NCBI RefSeq assembly: GCF_026151205.1
Contig: NC_087077.1
Coordinates: 14,420,983-14,484,982, forward strand
Source: Bolinopsis microptera
Lineage: Eukaryota; Ctenophora; Tentaculata; Lobata; Bolinopsidae
Reading direction: 5' to 3'
Length of the DNA: 64,000 nt
Positions within the stretch are counted from its first letter, which is position 1, and every line of letters begins with the position of its first letter. Under the pieces are notes generated by a model, which made no database searches, was not told where the DNA came from, and saw nothing but the letters and a program-made list of their open reading frames with translations. Shown in pieces: positions 47,702 through 62,204 of this stretch. Both the position numbers and the translations under genes were made by a program.

Positions 47702-49299
47702 CCTGAAGGTTTTGTATAATTTGATCAGAGGGTCCAAGCAAGTGCGGAGCTTTGTCCACCGGTGCAGTTACAAGCAGCATAGTCAGACAGACTCCTGGAA
47801 AGTTTGGTACAATGTGCCCCAAGAACTAAAATTTGCAAATGAGAGATGATTAATTTTGTTCATCATAGGGGGCAACCAAAATCGTCGTTTGAATGTAGGC
47901 AATTTTGAAAAACTTAACTGAGGTACTAACAAAACACGCGTTTTGCTCTGAAACACACTTTATTAGAAAATTTTACTGGCGTATCCTCTAAAATCACCTA
48001 ATTTGTCCTATTTTGCGTTTCTACTTTAAGAGGGGAGGGGGCGCCAACAGGAAGGGGCCAGGGGGCGCTTTACAGTGAGGGGGAGGGCCGCCCACAGGCA
48101 ACGTTATGCATATATATGTATATTATCCAAAAAAGGTATAATGTCTGGCTCAAAGAACAAAAATCTACTAATAAAAGGCACTATTTAAAAAATATGCTTA
48201 TGTTTTTGAGAAAATTTCCCCTCATTTTAAAACAGGTCCGGATTTGACAACACGATTTAAACGAAAGAGAGACTGACTCTAAAATTAATATCGCCAGTAA
48301 ACAAGATTCATACAAGAGGAAAACGTTGTTCAAGAGTCTTCAAAACCATGTACTATCAAAGACTCCAGTGGTTCCCCAATCGCATCAAATATTTGATCAT
48401 AGTATTAAAAGTAGTTCAGTTCCTAGAAACCTTTTGCCTGAAGTTTAAAAATACATACCTAAAAAACACTTAGAAATGGGGATTGACCGGACAACTTAGG
48501 TAATCAGACGATCTCGTTGAAAATAACGAACTATGTTTATATAGTTGTTGTGATTGGAATTTTGTATCCCACATCGTGACGCCCTCCACGGGTCGTTTTC
48601 ACTATAGCGTTTCACTGTAGAGTTTCAATGAGAGATACAGGGGAGCTCGCGCCACACTCGTGCACGGCTGGTCATACAACGTATGACAAAATTGTATCAC
48701 CTGCACGCCATTCCTTTGCAAGCTTTGTACCGGTAAATAGCGTGATGCACTTTTAACGCTTACGCTCGAATAGTAAAACAAATTTTTTAGTATAACAAAT
48801 TAAATTTTGGTACTTATTAATAACAATCAAACATATCATACATAGAAAGTAAGCCGCGCGTTGGTTGACTGCCTCAGTATGTGAATAATTTAAGCTTGAA
48901 GGTGCCCTGCGCATTTACCAACATTATCGGCGATCACATGATCTCAGACCTGGAGCGCCAAATTTAATTTAAAACTTTCCCTAGAAATCGTACATCACTA
49001 ACGAGTTACTCAGCATATGAATTATAGGAGTGGCGGATTGTCATGTATTTCATTCATTCATACTCAATCGGTTTCAAAGCTGAATATTTAGAGCTCACAT
49101 TTGTTGGAACTATGAAACAGAAACGTAAATAGGGACAATATACCGACGACAATACCAAGGACCCGATGCCGCATTGTACGTTTTTTTCCGGAGTCCGTTT
49201 TTACCGACGGCTTATTCCTCTCAGTTACTCATGCTGGCATGTATAGTCTGATAATATTTTGTTTTATCTCTAGCAGCATTCTGAAGTTGGAGTGTCGTA

Positions 49300-50790
49300 T
49301 TATAGTTCGGTTTTGCATGCTATCGTGATTCACGATGTCAATCCTTGCAGCTCGCGAGGCCCAGTGGTGCATTCGCCGATCTACAGCAGTGCATCGCGCT
49401 ACTACATGAACAGCTGAGCGACGGCTGCGCGCCCCAGTAACGAGGTGTAATTGAAACAAAAAATTTTAAATAAAAAAAAAGTATTAAAACAACAAATACA
49501 TAATGTTAAGATGATATTTTCAGACAAAATCAAAAAATTGTTTGAACACAATTTTTGATTGCAATTGACAATATTAATTAATTTTAGCTTGTCACGGCCT
49601 AAACAATGATACTTACCTAAAATTTTCGTCGAGGTAGCGCTAGCGGCGCCTGCTTTTTCAAATATTGACCTAAGACCTGAGTCTGGAGGCAAATGGAACG
49701 AAGTATAAAGCCGGGTCAGTCCATATTATATCATTTAACAACGAACAATTTATTTGTAGCGCCGATCGCGTAAACTACTGTGCCACCCGCGCACTCAATG
49801 AGCTTCTCACGGCGAATGCGCTACTGAGCCGCGCCGAGCGAGATGAATTGCCATTACATCGTCCAGTTGTTAAAATAATTATGTGTTACAATCTTTATTG
49901 TAGCATGTTGTAGCGCGATGCAACTACTGGCCGCGCCGCGCATCAATAATTCTTCTCGCCGATCTGCGGTAGATCGGCAAGCTAAGCAACCACTTGGGCC
50001 TCCGCCGAGCTGCAAAGGATTGACATCGTGAATCAACCAGCCGTACATTCGATCAATTCCACCAAATATCCATTTATGGATTAAGAACATAAATCTAAAA
50101 ACTTGGGTCCCCAGTAAGCTTACCTGTCTCAATAAAATTGACCTCCAGATCAATAAAATTAGAAGTGCTGGGGAGAGCTACATATAGTCCACTACTAATC
50201 AATATTACCCCCTTACAGGGATCGGACCCCAGGCTATAATGTTCATAACTAAAAATTCATGTTCGGGCGGAATGACAGCTGAGCGCCGCCCATAACAAAT
50301 AACAGGTAACCTACGTATTTGAATATCGAGTCTTCACTGTCAAATGTTGTTTTGTAATTATACAAACAAACACTAGAACGGCAACATGTAAAAAAAAAGT
50401 CGGAATAACTTCGGACTAACTGGAAAATTGACAATATTCCAACATTTTTTGTTGTTTCTTGTTCAAATTAAATAAAAATCATTGTACAATTTTATTTTAT
50501 GAAAATATTCAATTTATCACTTCCAAAATTACGGGTCCCATAAAACCAAACTGTTATTACAAAATCTCCTTTATCCTTTGAAATAGTACTGAATATTTTA
50601 ACTACAATAACAAGTTTAGTGCATGACTGGATGCACTACTGGTGTAGTAAACCAAATTTTTTTTACTGTACTGGGCCGCGCATCAATAATGATTTCTCGC
50701 CACCACAAGAATGCTTCAGTAGATCGGCAAGAAGCACCACTGGGCCTTGCGAGCTGCGAAGGATTAGACATCGTATCATAATACAAAAAC
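49300..50790. repeat. Cluster of dispersed GC-rich repeats (copy 3)
   Basis: Same family: inverted at about 49,300-49,445; direct at about 49,757-49,860, 49,910-50,040 and 50,620-50,790. Confidence 0.65.
50080..50255. mobile_element. Same MITE (copy 3)
   Basis: Same terminal inverted repeats and core as at 6,076-6,247, with small indels. Confidence 0.6.
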
Positions 50791-51129
50791 GAAATGAAAA
50801 TAAAAAACGTTTATCATAGTCCTCGCAATATGGAATAAAATCATTTGATCCCTTGGCCAGGACCAATCTGCACAGGAAACACAATAAAGCGGATCTCATC
50901 AAAATATCGGGCAAAAGAGGCAAACAGTCTTGCTAATTGTAGCACGTGGTGACCCCCACTGTCGCTCCACTTAGTAACCCTGTAAGTTTCGACGATACAG
51001 GGGACAGAGATCTCTTCCAAAATAAACTTCTTTGTTTTATTTTATACATTTACTCTTATCTAAAATTTATCTATACTTTTGAAGTGTAGTCAATTGTTTA
51101 TATCTTTATGATTGTGATACCAATAAAAA

Positions 51130-51550
51130 ATGACTATATTCGCACTCCTACCTGTCCAACCAACTTCATTCTCCAGGAAGACCTACACCCAGGATTGAAG
51201 CCCTCGGACGTAGCAGCTGGTGGACAGTATGCACCATTCGAAAGAACATTCTTTGACATCAGGGTCCACCCAATCCTAAAATGTTGCGACGCCAATACAT
51301 TTAAGCCACTAGATAAACTACAGGCGCATGAAGAAAGAGAAGAAAGATCTATATGAGTCAGAGAGTACTTCATCAAGAAAGGGTCCTTTGTCCCCACAAG
51401 TCTTTACACACCGGAGGTATTGGCCCACTCTGCACTGTGTTTGTAGATCGTATTTCTGAAAGGATAGCTCACGGGTCCCGTATTGCCTGATTAAGTACAG
51501 AAAAGCCAGCGGATGGCTAGCGGGCGCCGAACGGAGTTGCACTAAAATGC
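51130..51550 (+). pseudogene. Retroelement C-terminal domain fragment (copy 3)
   Basis: The best-preserved copy: about 80 residues are open from 51,108 (LKPSDVAAGGQYAPFERTFF, then DIRVHP) before a frameshift near 51,350. Confidence 0.55.
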
Positions 51551-52004
51551 AGACATTCCATACTAGCGAATGGCTAGCGGAGTATAGCGGACGCCGCGCT
51601 CAAAACAGCGGAGAATAGTACAGCTTCATTAACACACCCGCTAGTTTCCGCTAGCTATCCGATATTGCCGCTAGGGACCCGCTAGCTTTTCTTCAACTAA
51701 ATCTGCAAAATCGGCTATATACGGACCTGAGCTGACGCAACAATAAAGAAGCTAAGAGCCAGGTCAAAAATCACATCAAACACCGGGAAAAAAATAATCA
51801 GGTTTGATCTGCTACAAGCACACTCATAGCACTCAGGGGAATCAGAGGGAAGACAAAAAGCCCCACCTGACTGGATGACGTATCCTTCAATCTCATTGCT
51901 CAGAAGACGAGCTTTTAGGTCTCTTAAGTTTGTTTAAGTAAATTTTTATAGATATTATGTAGCTATTGGTAAATGTTGTAAAAGTTTACGGACGAAATGA
52001 TCCA

Positions 52005-52118
52005 GGGGGGAATCCCACCCACCGCCTCGGCGGTCGTTGATACACCCTTCACATGTAAGAGCCACTTTGGTCTACTTGCTGTGAGGTGGATCAGCTTACA
52101 TGGGTTGGGGGTCCCCCC
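52005..52118. repeat. GC-rich foldback hairpin (copy 3)
   Basis: Same hairpin as at 8,024-8,136, followed by a T-run. Confidence 0.7.
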
Positions 52119-52149
52119 TTTTTTTTTTTTTTTTTCTATTCGAAAGTCG

Positions 52150-52817
52150 AATTTCTCAAATCGACTTTTTTAGTGTTTCTGCAGAGGGAGAATATCTATC
52201 AGAAGCTATTAATCCGATAGAAAAATAATGTTCCTAAGCAGAACTTATTGCTGGATCAAAGATCAGCGGGTGTGTGTAATGTAATTGCGCGAGCGATTTT
52301 GATCGCATGCCCTGAAAATCGAGTCTAGAAATCTATCATTCTCCTACATGTTTTAGAGCAATCATCCTGAAACATTCAGATATGTTCTAGGATCATTTAG
52401 AAAGATGAGCCGAGTAGAATTTGAGATTAGGGCCTTAAAAATTTTTTATCGATTTTGAACATCGTGGACTTCGGAAAATCATCAAAAGACAGGTCGCAAG
52501 ATTTTCTAAATCGAATAAAAAATTTTTAAAGGCCTAGCTCAAAATTCCGGCCCAGCTCATCTCTTCTAATATCCCTAGAATCATATCATGAAGTTTCAGG
52601 GTGATTGCGCGAAAAATGTAGAAAGATATATTTTTAGACTCGATTTTCAAGGGCATGCTATCAAAATCGCTTTCGCAACACAATTTCACACACGCGCTGA
52701 AACTTTGACAGCCAATAATATCAGCTAGAAACGATATTTTTCACGGGATTAAAGCTATCTATAGATATTACTCCCCTCTAAAGAAACAACTAAAAGTCGA
52801 GTTTTGAGAAAATTTGT
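52150..52817. repeat. 0.7-kb inverted repeat (copy 3)
   Basis: Counterpart of 8,166-8,866. Confidence 0.85.
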
Positions 52818-53304
52818 CATGAAGACCCTCCTGCCCCCTTAAACACCTCTTGTGTTAAAGAACCACTCTTGAATGTTGGATATTTTTCCAAAGTTTGATT
52901 TTAGGGAACTATCTCTAAAACCATCCGAAAACAATAGACCCAATCCCCAGCCCCAGAGAAAATTTCCTTTTTGAACCCTACCATAGTGACATTATTAAAA
53001 ATGGACAAAAAGTGTTAAAATTTGTCCCGTTGATTCTCCAGCCGAATATCTTAACCTTGTCCTGGCCCTCATTATATTCTGATTAATTATAAAGATAGAC
53101 ACTTTCTTAGACAACTGAAGTAATACATCTGCTAGATCTCCTTCAAAATATTAATACTGCTTTTCACTATTTTATCTAAAACGCATTATTTTTCAGGATA
53201 TGTTTATATATGTACATTTCATTGGAAAACACAGATGTAGATTTTAATTTCCAAATCTTGACTGATGTGGTATTCTCTATGTGTGTTCCATCTTTGCCCC
53301 ACAG

Positions 53305-53482
53305 TTGTTCTCACAGTTACCAAGTTTGAAGCAGAATGCCGTAAACGGCAGCTTCAATTTGGAGCCACAGCCTCCTCTTGACGTCAACAACATTGCCTTT
53401 GGGAAGAACACCAAACCAGTCCGCAATTTGTGTCCACCCTTGTTTTTCAAGATGTTTAGTTTACTATTTATTTAATATTTTA
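53305..53482 (+). CDS. Candidate terminal exon, unknown protein (copy 3)
   Basis: Counterpart of 9,351-9,513. This copy keeps a frame showing NAVNGSFNLEPQPP. Confidence 0.4.
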
Positions 53483-55107
53483 AATTCTTTGATTTTAAGT
53501 TTACATGTAGAGTTTATAAGGAAGCTTTAAACCTATGTTTATAATTTCCCAAAGTCCACCTTTGACAGGAAATTTTGTGCCTTCAATCTGTGTACAGATT
53601 CCCAGGAATTGAATCTGAGAAAGAAACTTTTGAACCATGGTTTGTTTGCTGTAGTGTCGCTAAACTAAGTTAGAAAGGATTTTGGCATATGGAGGGGCAA
53701 TGAGCAGGTGTACTAACGTTTTGGCAAAGTGCGAATATTTTCCCCCTGGTTCACGAAATGAGTGAAATGACAAAAATGAACAAAAATAAACAAAATGAAC
53801 CTTGTCCCAGAATGCCCAGGCCCTGTTGGCTTAATTGGTATTAATACTTTGTGCCCTGAAAAAAGCTGGTCTAGCCATTTCAGCAATGCTTCTGGGGCAA
53901 TGTTTCCATTTTTCGTTTCAGAGTAACTGAAATTTTGGAAACATTTGAACCAACTTTTAAAGCATTATATTTGCTGGTATTTATCCCTGAACTGAATTGG
54001 AATTGAATTTCACCGTTTTCAGCTCATTTCAAGAGGATTCTAGGATAAATACTAAATTTCTTCAGTTCTTTGTTCATTTCATAAACCAGGGGGAATATTT
54101 TACATTTCTGAGTGCTAAAAAAGTTAGTGTACACTTGCACCCTACCATAACCAATCAATTCCAACACAGTCCACAGGGATAAATATAGCAAAAAAGGTTG
54201 TTGCAAAGTTGGTTGAATTCTGGTTCAATGTTTCCAAAATGTTTCGGATTCATGAATTCCAATTTCAAGAATTTCCCCCCCAAGATTAACTTTGGCATTT
54301 TGTTTTTCCTCTATAAATTTACTCCCTTTAAAAACATTCTGCAGAATTAAGCCACCCTAGATATACTCAAATTGGGTATAACAATGAACTCCTCATTGCT
54401 GATTTCTAGCAGCCTATTTCTAGAACCCCTACCCCCCCCCCCCCCACTATAAAAAAAAATCCTGACTATGGCCATGCTGCAAATAATTTCCGTAGGTTCC
54501 ATGGGGCAGATTAATGCTCCAATATATTTTATTTGATGCCACCTTGCAGTCATATCACTTTATGCTGCACTGCATTTCCATGACAGTGCGCCTACTTAAT
54601 ATCCTATGTATTCTATCCTTGAGATTGTTATTGAGGCCTTAATTATGAGATCTTCTAATCAAGACTTTCGAAGAAGTTTTCAACAAATCTGTATGTATAT
54701 GAGAGAGACCTGCTTTTAAATCCTATTTTAATGAACTCAAGGCACTAACTATTAAGAAGTCTGACAATTTGCTGAGGCCATATGGCCTTAGGGCCAGGGG
54801 TCACACTGTCATTTGCAATTTGATCTAGAACTTCTCAATTTAAGCTCTCCAAAAAATATTGGAAGTGGCGAGATTATTCTAATTTTGGATTTATAGGAGC
54901 TTCATTTATATTTATGGATGGCAGGGAATGTGTTCTTTTTCTTCTAAAATTCACCACTTATACAAAAATAGCTATGATTCCCCTCTCCCCACTGGAATTT
55001 TACTGACAATTAAATTTATATTATCAAATTGTGTAATTTTGGGGATCATATTAGATACCAGCCCTTTAATCCGACCCGATTAATCATTCTTCAGATTGTC
55101 TTGTTAG

Positions 55108-55395
55108 ATCATATGCAACAGCATAAAACAAGTTGTTGCATGTTTTGCAACAACATCTGCACGTTTAATCCAATCCACTGAACACAGCTCCTTTATATTT
55201 CCAGTATCAACGACTGAACAGCTCGTTCTACAACATAACAACCAGGCACCAACTGCTCCGACCGTACTACTGAGAGTCGACAATGCCGATGGTTAATACG
55301 CCGACGTGGACTCCCTATCACAACATGTGGAACAAGCGCGCTCTGCAGTAAATTGCTCTGTCACACGGAAAACAGAACACTATGATTCAAAACAG
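55108..55395 (+). CDS. Candidate ectodomain exon (copy 3)
   Basis: Counterpart of 11,190-11,475, with the donor AACAG/GTATCT intact. Confidence 0.4.
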
Positions 55396-56446
55396 GTATC
55401 TAATTTCAGATTAATCCGTCTTTCTTGTCCACGAGATTTAAAGTGTGTTTATGGCTTCTCCAACTGTTGGAATCCGCGTGGTTCGCCGGCTTTTTTTATC
55501 ACTTAAAAAATAGGAAATTCTTTTATTTATCCCCTCATTTATGAGTATATAAAAGGAGCAATAATTTGCAGAGACGGACGAAGTTATACAGTGTTTTGAT
55601 GACCAACCAGACGACTGACCATGTAGACCATTATCTGTATCGAGGTGTAACAAGCGATACGATGGCCCTGTTAAACCTCTTTTAAGGACCTCCTGGTAGC
55701 CGGTAAGATTTTGTTGGACAGTTGCAGATATTAAGATGGCGTGACACCGTACCCGTATCATATCATGTGCGTGAGCAGGTCGTATCTCGATAATCGTATC
55801 AAGACGTTAGCGGAAAATTCTAGAAAGACATAATCTTTAATTTGAGAAAAATCAGAGTGATTAGTCATCATATACTGTCGCCATCCGCATCCAGATGTAG
55901 CAATAACACATTTCAGTGTGGTTAATTCCTGTTTTGATTTTATTCTCACACAGGTGCGCTTAAAACCATCCTCAATGTTTACTGAGGTCGACCGAATTTT
56001 ATGAATGGAGAGGCTAGGTTTTATCTCAGTTATTTCTTGGAATAATGATGGTTTGCTAACAGCTTAAATGGGTTTTCTCGTCCCATTAATACTAATTAAA
56101 CCAAATAAGATCGAATAGCCCTGTAATAATTAGGTCCACAATTAGCAGGTTTTCACTATTTCACTATACCTGCTTCTGCATGATGCCAAGTGACAAGTAC
56201 TTTCCGGATACCGGCTAGATTTTTAGACTAACGTTTGGGGATTACTGATCAACAATTTTTCGCATATATTATGTAGTACCACAGGTTATAATCCCACAAT
56301 GCTAAATCTCTAATACCAAAATTCCAGTTGGCAGATTTCAGCCTTTGAACGATACTTTTACAACTGTAAACCGGTCCAATTCTTCAGAATTATCACAATT
56401 ACTGAGAACACTACTTATATTTTAACCAACCATTTCCACTCTCCAG

Positions 56447-56745
56447 GGGTTGCGTTCGACCTAGCAGATTCGATGGAACAGCACAGCTCAAACGGGAGAT
56501 TGCAAATTTGGAGTGTGGTCATCCTCCTTCGAGTTCGTACCGGTTTCTAGCTATTGACTATATGGGGGGTCTCTCTCGTTCCTATTATTTTCTATTCTCT
56601 TATCTGGAAAATAAACAGATTAACAAACGACACGTGACATCATCACGACTCTTGACGAGAGGGTCTTCTGCTTTCTACTTCATAGACGGGAACTGGGGTT
56701 TCCTTATCTTTCTCTCATGTTTCAGGTTTATTTTCTTCGATATAA
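56447..56745 (+). CDS. Candidate membrane-segment exon (copy 3)
   Basis: Counterpart of 12,502-12,790; indels shift the frame. Confidence 0.35.
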
Positions 56746-58256
56746 TGTTTAAGGGGGTTAAAATTTTTGTTTTACGTTATCAGATGACATGCTAAATTTA
56801 AAATTTTTACGTTTACCACGCGTCCGTGTTTTTCTTGAACTGGACTTTACAGAATAATTTTAACCGAGAAAATTGTTTTAAAGTTTCAAGGCTCGGCACT
56901 GAGAAGTGCTTATATTGTTTTGCACACGTACTGGATTTTATTAACAACATAGTAAGTATATACTTTCTGCTTTGATCACAAAGGACAACTTCAATTTATG
57001 AGATTTTTTATTACTCAAAAGAAATGCTCACTCTTATTTTTATAACTATATTGAAATTTGATATGCCTATTGAAAAATAATCCAGCCCATCACGGAAATA
57101 TGTCACACACTCAGAGAATTTTAGAATTTTAAAATTTATTTTTATTCGCAACTTCTGGTTAACAGTTAATAAATAGGTAATCCGATTAAGCAAAAGAAAT
57201 TAAGAAATTATAAGCTGCCGAATAACAACCACAATAATAACGAAGTTGTTCGGGAACAATTCAGTCACTGCAAACTAGTTCGAACGTTGCGCTTTGGTTC
57301 AAGATTTAAGATTATTTTTTGTTGATTTAGTTAATAGTGATACGTTTGTATAAATAAAATTTATATATCGAGCAGATTTTAAAACATGGAGCTGGACTCG
57401 ATTGCTTGAACTCGAAATTTTATACACTTTTCGTCAACCACGTATTCAATTTTACTGGATGATCATAGTCTTGATGTACAACTGTAATGTTTATATTAAT
57501 TTTGTTTTGCTCCGGATACCTAGCTCTGTTTCCAGTTATTTTGACTAAACATAAAATCAAACCCGTTTATAGCCCGTCACGTGTCCAATCACGCGGTAAA
57601 AAACCAGATTCTATAAACACGTACACAAGTAATTTGCTAATCTTTTGTCATAATTTTCAAATTCTTCTCCCCCCGAAATTCTCGAATGCAGAGCAAGTAC
57701 CCCGACCCCACGGCGGGCGCCCAGATCCTTTTTCTTTGATACAATTATTACAATGGGTAGCCGAATTAATTTTATCCTGATCACATCAAGAATCCCAAGT
57801 GTGGAAGCACACGGCAACGACAATTCTGCACTTCTCCCTCCATCCTCCCTTCATTAGTTCCTGAAAAGTTTCTGGCCCGGTATTATTTCATCGTAATTAC
57901 ATCAAATTTATCCATGATCAATTAGGGCATTATATTCAGAAAATTCATTTTTTTGAACCTGGGAAAGCTACTTGTTCAGACTGGTGGACAACAATGAATA
58001 TAATATAAAGATTTGATGATTATACTAGAACTGTAACATTTTTTGTAACCATGACGACCATACATAAAATATACATAAAATATTTGATATCTGTGGACTG
58101 AGAGAGAGAGAGAGATATAGCCCTTATAAGATATCCTATCGCATGGCCCATAATATTAGTGAATTATTTCCCCCATCACTGTACACGTGTTTAAAGTTAG
58201 CCTGTTCGCCCTCCCTCTCTCTCTCCTCTCTCCTCTCTCTCCTCTCATCTCTGCAG

Positions 58257-58420
58257 AAGAGGTTGATGAACCTTGCTCCTTTGAAGATGGCTGCCTGGCT
58301 GTGTGGCTGTGTGACTCCCCCGCCCTCAGCTTCTTCCAGCCCTTCATGTTTCGCTTTGTCGATAGTTTAGTTTGGTGTAGCTCCTCAATTTCCTAAATAT
58401 TAACCGGCCGATCGATTAAG
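58257..58420 (+). CDS. Candidate exon, unknown (copy 3)
   Basis: Counterpart of 14,306-14,470; this copy keeps PFMFRFVDSLVWCSS in frame. Confidence 0.35.
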
Positions 58421-59684
58421 TTTAGTTAGTGACGAATCGAGCGTGGGAACTGATGGATATTATTTTCCGCTTCCTCAACGAATGAACAATTACTCTTTAT
58501 TTCTCCCTTATCATGGATGATTCCCCGAATCTGACGCTAATCTGCCTACTGACTACTCCGCTACAGTTAGCCCCACAGTGCACTACTATTGATTTCAAAC
58601 TCCTGTTAATACCCTCTCGTAGCTCAATTAGAAAGTAGCGTTTCTTAAACTTACTGCCTCTGATAGTGTGACCGTATTGAGTGGGTTGTCAGATGGTAAA
58701 ACTACAGGCTACTTTTGCCGTGCAGAACACGAAAGTGTCCTGAACTCTCCCAGGGCAACCGATGCTGTGTTTTAATTATTTAGATACCGATCAACCCATT
58801 ACACGTATATTAGTACATACGGCACGGTTAATTGCTCTTTTGATTGTTGCCAACAGGTTGAACACGGGGTACGAACCAATTTCGTTGTTCTAACTACCCT
58901 AATCTAATATTGACCTAAAAAATTTCGACAAGTCCGACTATTGATGTGTTTGAACGGCATCCAACTCTCAGGTCAAATTGCCGTTTTAGTAACGGTGTTT
59001 TTTGACGGCAGATGTGGTTTCACGGTAATTTTGTTTTAATTCCGATAGGTCTGAAAAATACGTCCCAAATAATTGGGCAAGTATATTATTATCAACTATC
59101 GCTATTTATTCCGACTAGTTTTATCTGTCGTGAGGTGGCGTTAGACTGTGTTGCAACTCAGAGCTCATTATAAATATGTACTTAGTTTGATTTGGGCAGC
59201 CGATACACGGGTACTAGGATTCTTCTTCTAGGTTCTTCAAGAATAAGTACACCGCGCTATGACAACTGCACCCCATCTGCACGTTGCACTGCTATATTAT
59301 ATTACTATAATTTAGGCTACCTAGCAGCCGCAATTAATTTTAATAGGTAAGTAAGACCGACTTATTTGTACGAGGCGAGGTAATCTAAAACATGTGGCGC
59401 CCTGGAAACTAATGCCCTGAACGTGTTGCACTGGCTTACTGATTGTAGCGACTACTGGTTAACAATACTACTATAGCGTTCCTTCTTGACGAGGTTTCAT
59501 TCCTATTATTCCATTAAAAGCAAGGTCGGTGTAAATTATTAATTCAGTTGTTATGCACGGTTAAATAAACAACGATTATACTAATGATGATATTTAACGT
59601 TTACAACGTGATGTCACTTAAGTGCTCCCCAAATTACTTTTAATGAAGAATAATGTCAAACTCTGGATTATTTTTCAGAATTGA

Positions 59685-60655
59685 GCAAGAAAGTTCGTGT
59701 AACAACTTTGAGTATTCAGTTGTGTCCAGTTTGTTTGGAAACCAAGTGTGGTTATTCTAGGTATATGTGGAAAATGATTTGTCCTGTATTCGAACCATTA
59801 GGAATAAGGCCATAAAGCTGGACAAAATGTCAATCTGGATAATCAAGAACCTAGCAGTAGATATTTTGTAGACTGTGTCATGGTCCTGAGGCCTAGATCC
59901 ACATACAATATGGAAACGGTTCCACGCTCAGTCCCCCTTTGGACACCTTCTAACACGTTTTTGGATGCTACTGTTTACGGTTCTTTGTGGCTATCTTTCC
60001 TTTGTGAAATGCTTGTCCTCGAACAAGTTGAATGGAGATTGTAATTCCTTTGAGGAACTTGGATACAACAAAAGTCATAGAATCAGCGTAACCATGTCCA
60101 CGGTTAAGGTCATCGTAGTACCAGGACTCTGGATTGCGTACGGACTTCAAGATGGTTTCTTACACATCAGTCAACACTGGTATCTTGAAAAGTTATCTGA
60201 GATCTGTAGAGTAAGGCAATGCGTAATGTTAATATATACGGAACTGATAAAATAGGTACACAAGGGAGAGTATTCATTGTTTTTCATTATCGGATCTTTA
60301 ATGCACTCCCTTGCGTATACATTAGTTACTTTAAACACTGTTTTAGTGATCTTGCGATAATATTAAATCAAATTCAGCCATAAAGAAGAGGAACCTTCTG
60401 ACGGTTATTTAGTGACAACTGATTCTTAGCATCCATCTTCCTACTTCATTATCAAATACCTGAGTCAGAACAAAACAACAATATGACAGATAGCTTGGGC
60501 GATATGTTCTCATCTTCCTTCCGAACAACCCGTTCATATTTTTTTAGTTAATCTACTCAGAGAATTTCGCAAAGAAGAAATCTTCTCTTCCGTGTTTGGA
60601 AAACAAAGATCGTCAGTTCGGCCGCAGTGCCCCCCAGAACCAGCACTAGCAAGAG
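59685..60655 (+). CDS. Rhodopsin-like GPCR A (copy 3)
   Basis: Counterpart of 15,700-16,690. KLDKMSIWIIKNLAV and VPGLWIAYGLQDGF segments are readable in different frames. Confidence 0.72.
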
Positions 60656-61773
60656 CAAATAGAGATGGTAGCAGGGACAAGGTAACCAGACTGAATCCAT
60701 AAACCGACCAAACGGCAAACCCCTACCGCTAAATAAATAATACTGGTTAGGGTCGCAAAACTCAATCAAGAAATTCAGAGCCCGTTGTATTGTTCAGACA
60801 TTATCATGTCAGATGTTTCTCCGACAATATCCTAATATTGTGGTGAGATAGCGGGAAACTGAACAGTGCCCGATATCAGTAACAGATACCCGCAGGTTAC
60901 TTAACGACGCGAGCTAACTAGGTTCCAAACCGCGAGAGAGACAAGAAAACAAGAAAAAAAGAAGAAAAAACAAAGAGGAATGTGTTTTCTAAATGAGCTA
61001 GCATTTGTTCTCGAACACCGTGCTCGTTCTTCAATCTGCATTAACAAAGTCTTCTCTCAGTTACCATTATATAATACTTTTGCTTTATCAGAACTTAGTC
61101 GTTTTTCTATATCAAGAAGCTTTTTATGAAATACTTTGTAGTTGGAGCGCTTCTGTAATTATTGAGATTAGTTATTTTAGTGCGAGAGAACTATATCACG
61201 CATCATGGATATGACACGAGATTATATTAAAATTATACGAATTAGATCAATAGGACTTATGTTAATGCATTATTATTTCATACATTTTTTGTTCAATCCT
61301 ATATACTAATTTACAAGTTGCTGCCAACTTATTGTTTTAGTTTATCTATGAAAAGCATGGAATTTCACAAGTGATAATATAACTTAGAAAGCAACAACGA
61401 TTGTTTATACTATAGATACCTGTACCTTATACCTTAGTCACACAATCACATCATCACGCTAAATGATGAGAAAAAGAGTTCAAATGGATCAGTATTGTAT
61501 TTAAATAGTTCAGTATTTGAGTAACTGAACAGTTCCTTAGCAAATAATGCACACCAAACACACATCACTAATAACGTCCTTATATAAAATAATCAGCATA
61601 AGTGAGGTAAAGATAGCATAACAACAGATTTAAACAGGGAATTGGACACAGGTGGCAAAGAAATTATAAAGCTGCTAAGTTCACACACGTTCGTATATAA
61701 TGCACAAGTGACTCTATCTTCATTTGCAGATAAAACTGATTTTGTTGTTCGATGCTTTGTCTTAAAACCCACC

Positions 61774-61792
61774 CTCCCCCCCCCCCCCCCCC
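61774..61792. repeat. C-run private to copy 3
   Basis: A run of about 17 C in CCCACCCT/CTTGTG. Copy 2 reads CCCACCCTCTTGTG at about 39,857 without it, and copy 1 is also short here. Confidence 0.85.
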
Positions 61793-62204
61793 CTCTTGTG
61801 TAAATCAAACTCTTTGCTGGCCAAAAAACTAAAATTAATCGCATGATAAAATTTAGCAGCTCTTTGAAACGCTTCGTGTTGGTAAATTCGCAAATGTATC
61901 CAGCATGAAATTAAGACGACAGTCGTGATTAATTCTTTGATTAAAAATTTAAAAAATCAATAAATTTATAATTTACAGTTTTAGATGCAACTACGCACAC
62001 TTATTGTATTTATAAGAAGGTCCAACTTTTTTTCTATTAAATAGATGGTCCAATAAACTTCACGATGATAAGTGTGAATTCTTACTAGCACATTTAAAAT
62101 GGTGTTTGCATAACCAATGGCATGCAATGGAATTTTATGTTATATATTCAACGCATATGGTCATAATAAAAACAGAATAAGGTTAAACTGTACGATTATT
62201 TTTC

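Larger units (their letters stand above)
27129..49119. repeat. 22-kb tandem unit, copy 2
   Basis: Head-to-tail with copy 1, with the same order and spacing of every landmark, about 21,991 bases long. Its one large private difference is an A-run of about 60 bases at 28,230-28,293. Stretches between the features listed for this copy correspond to the spacers described in copy 1 and hold nothing further that I can recognise. Confidence 0.95.
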
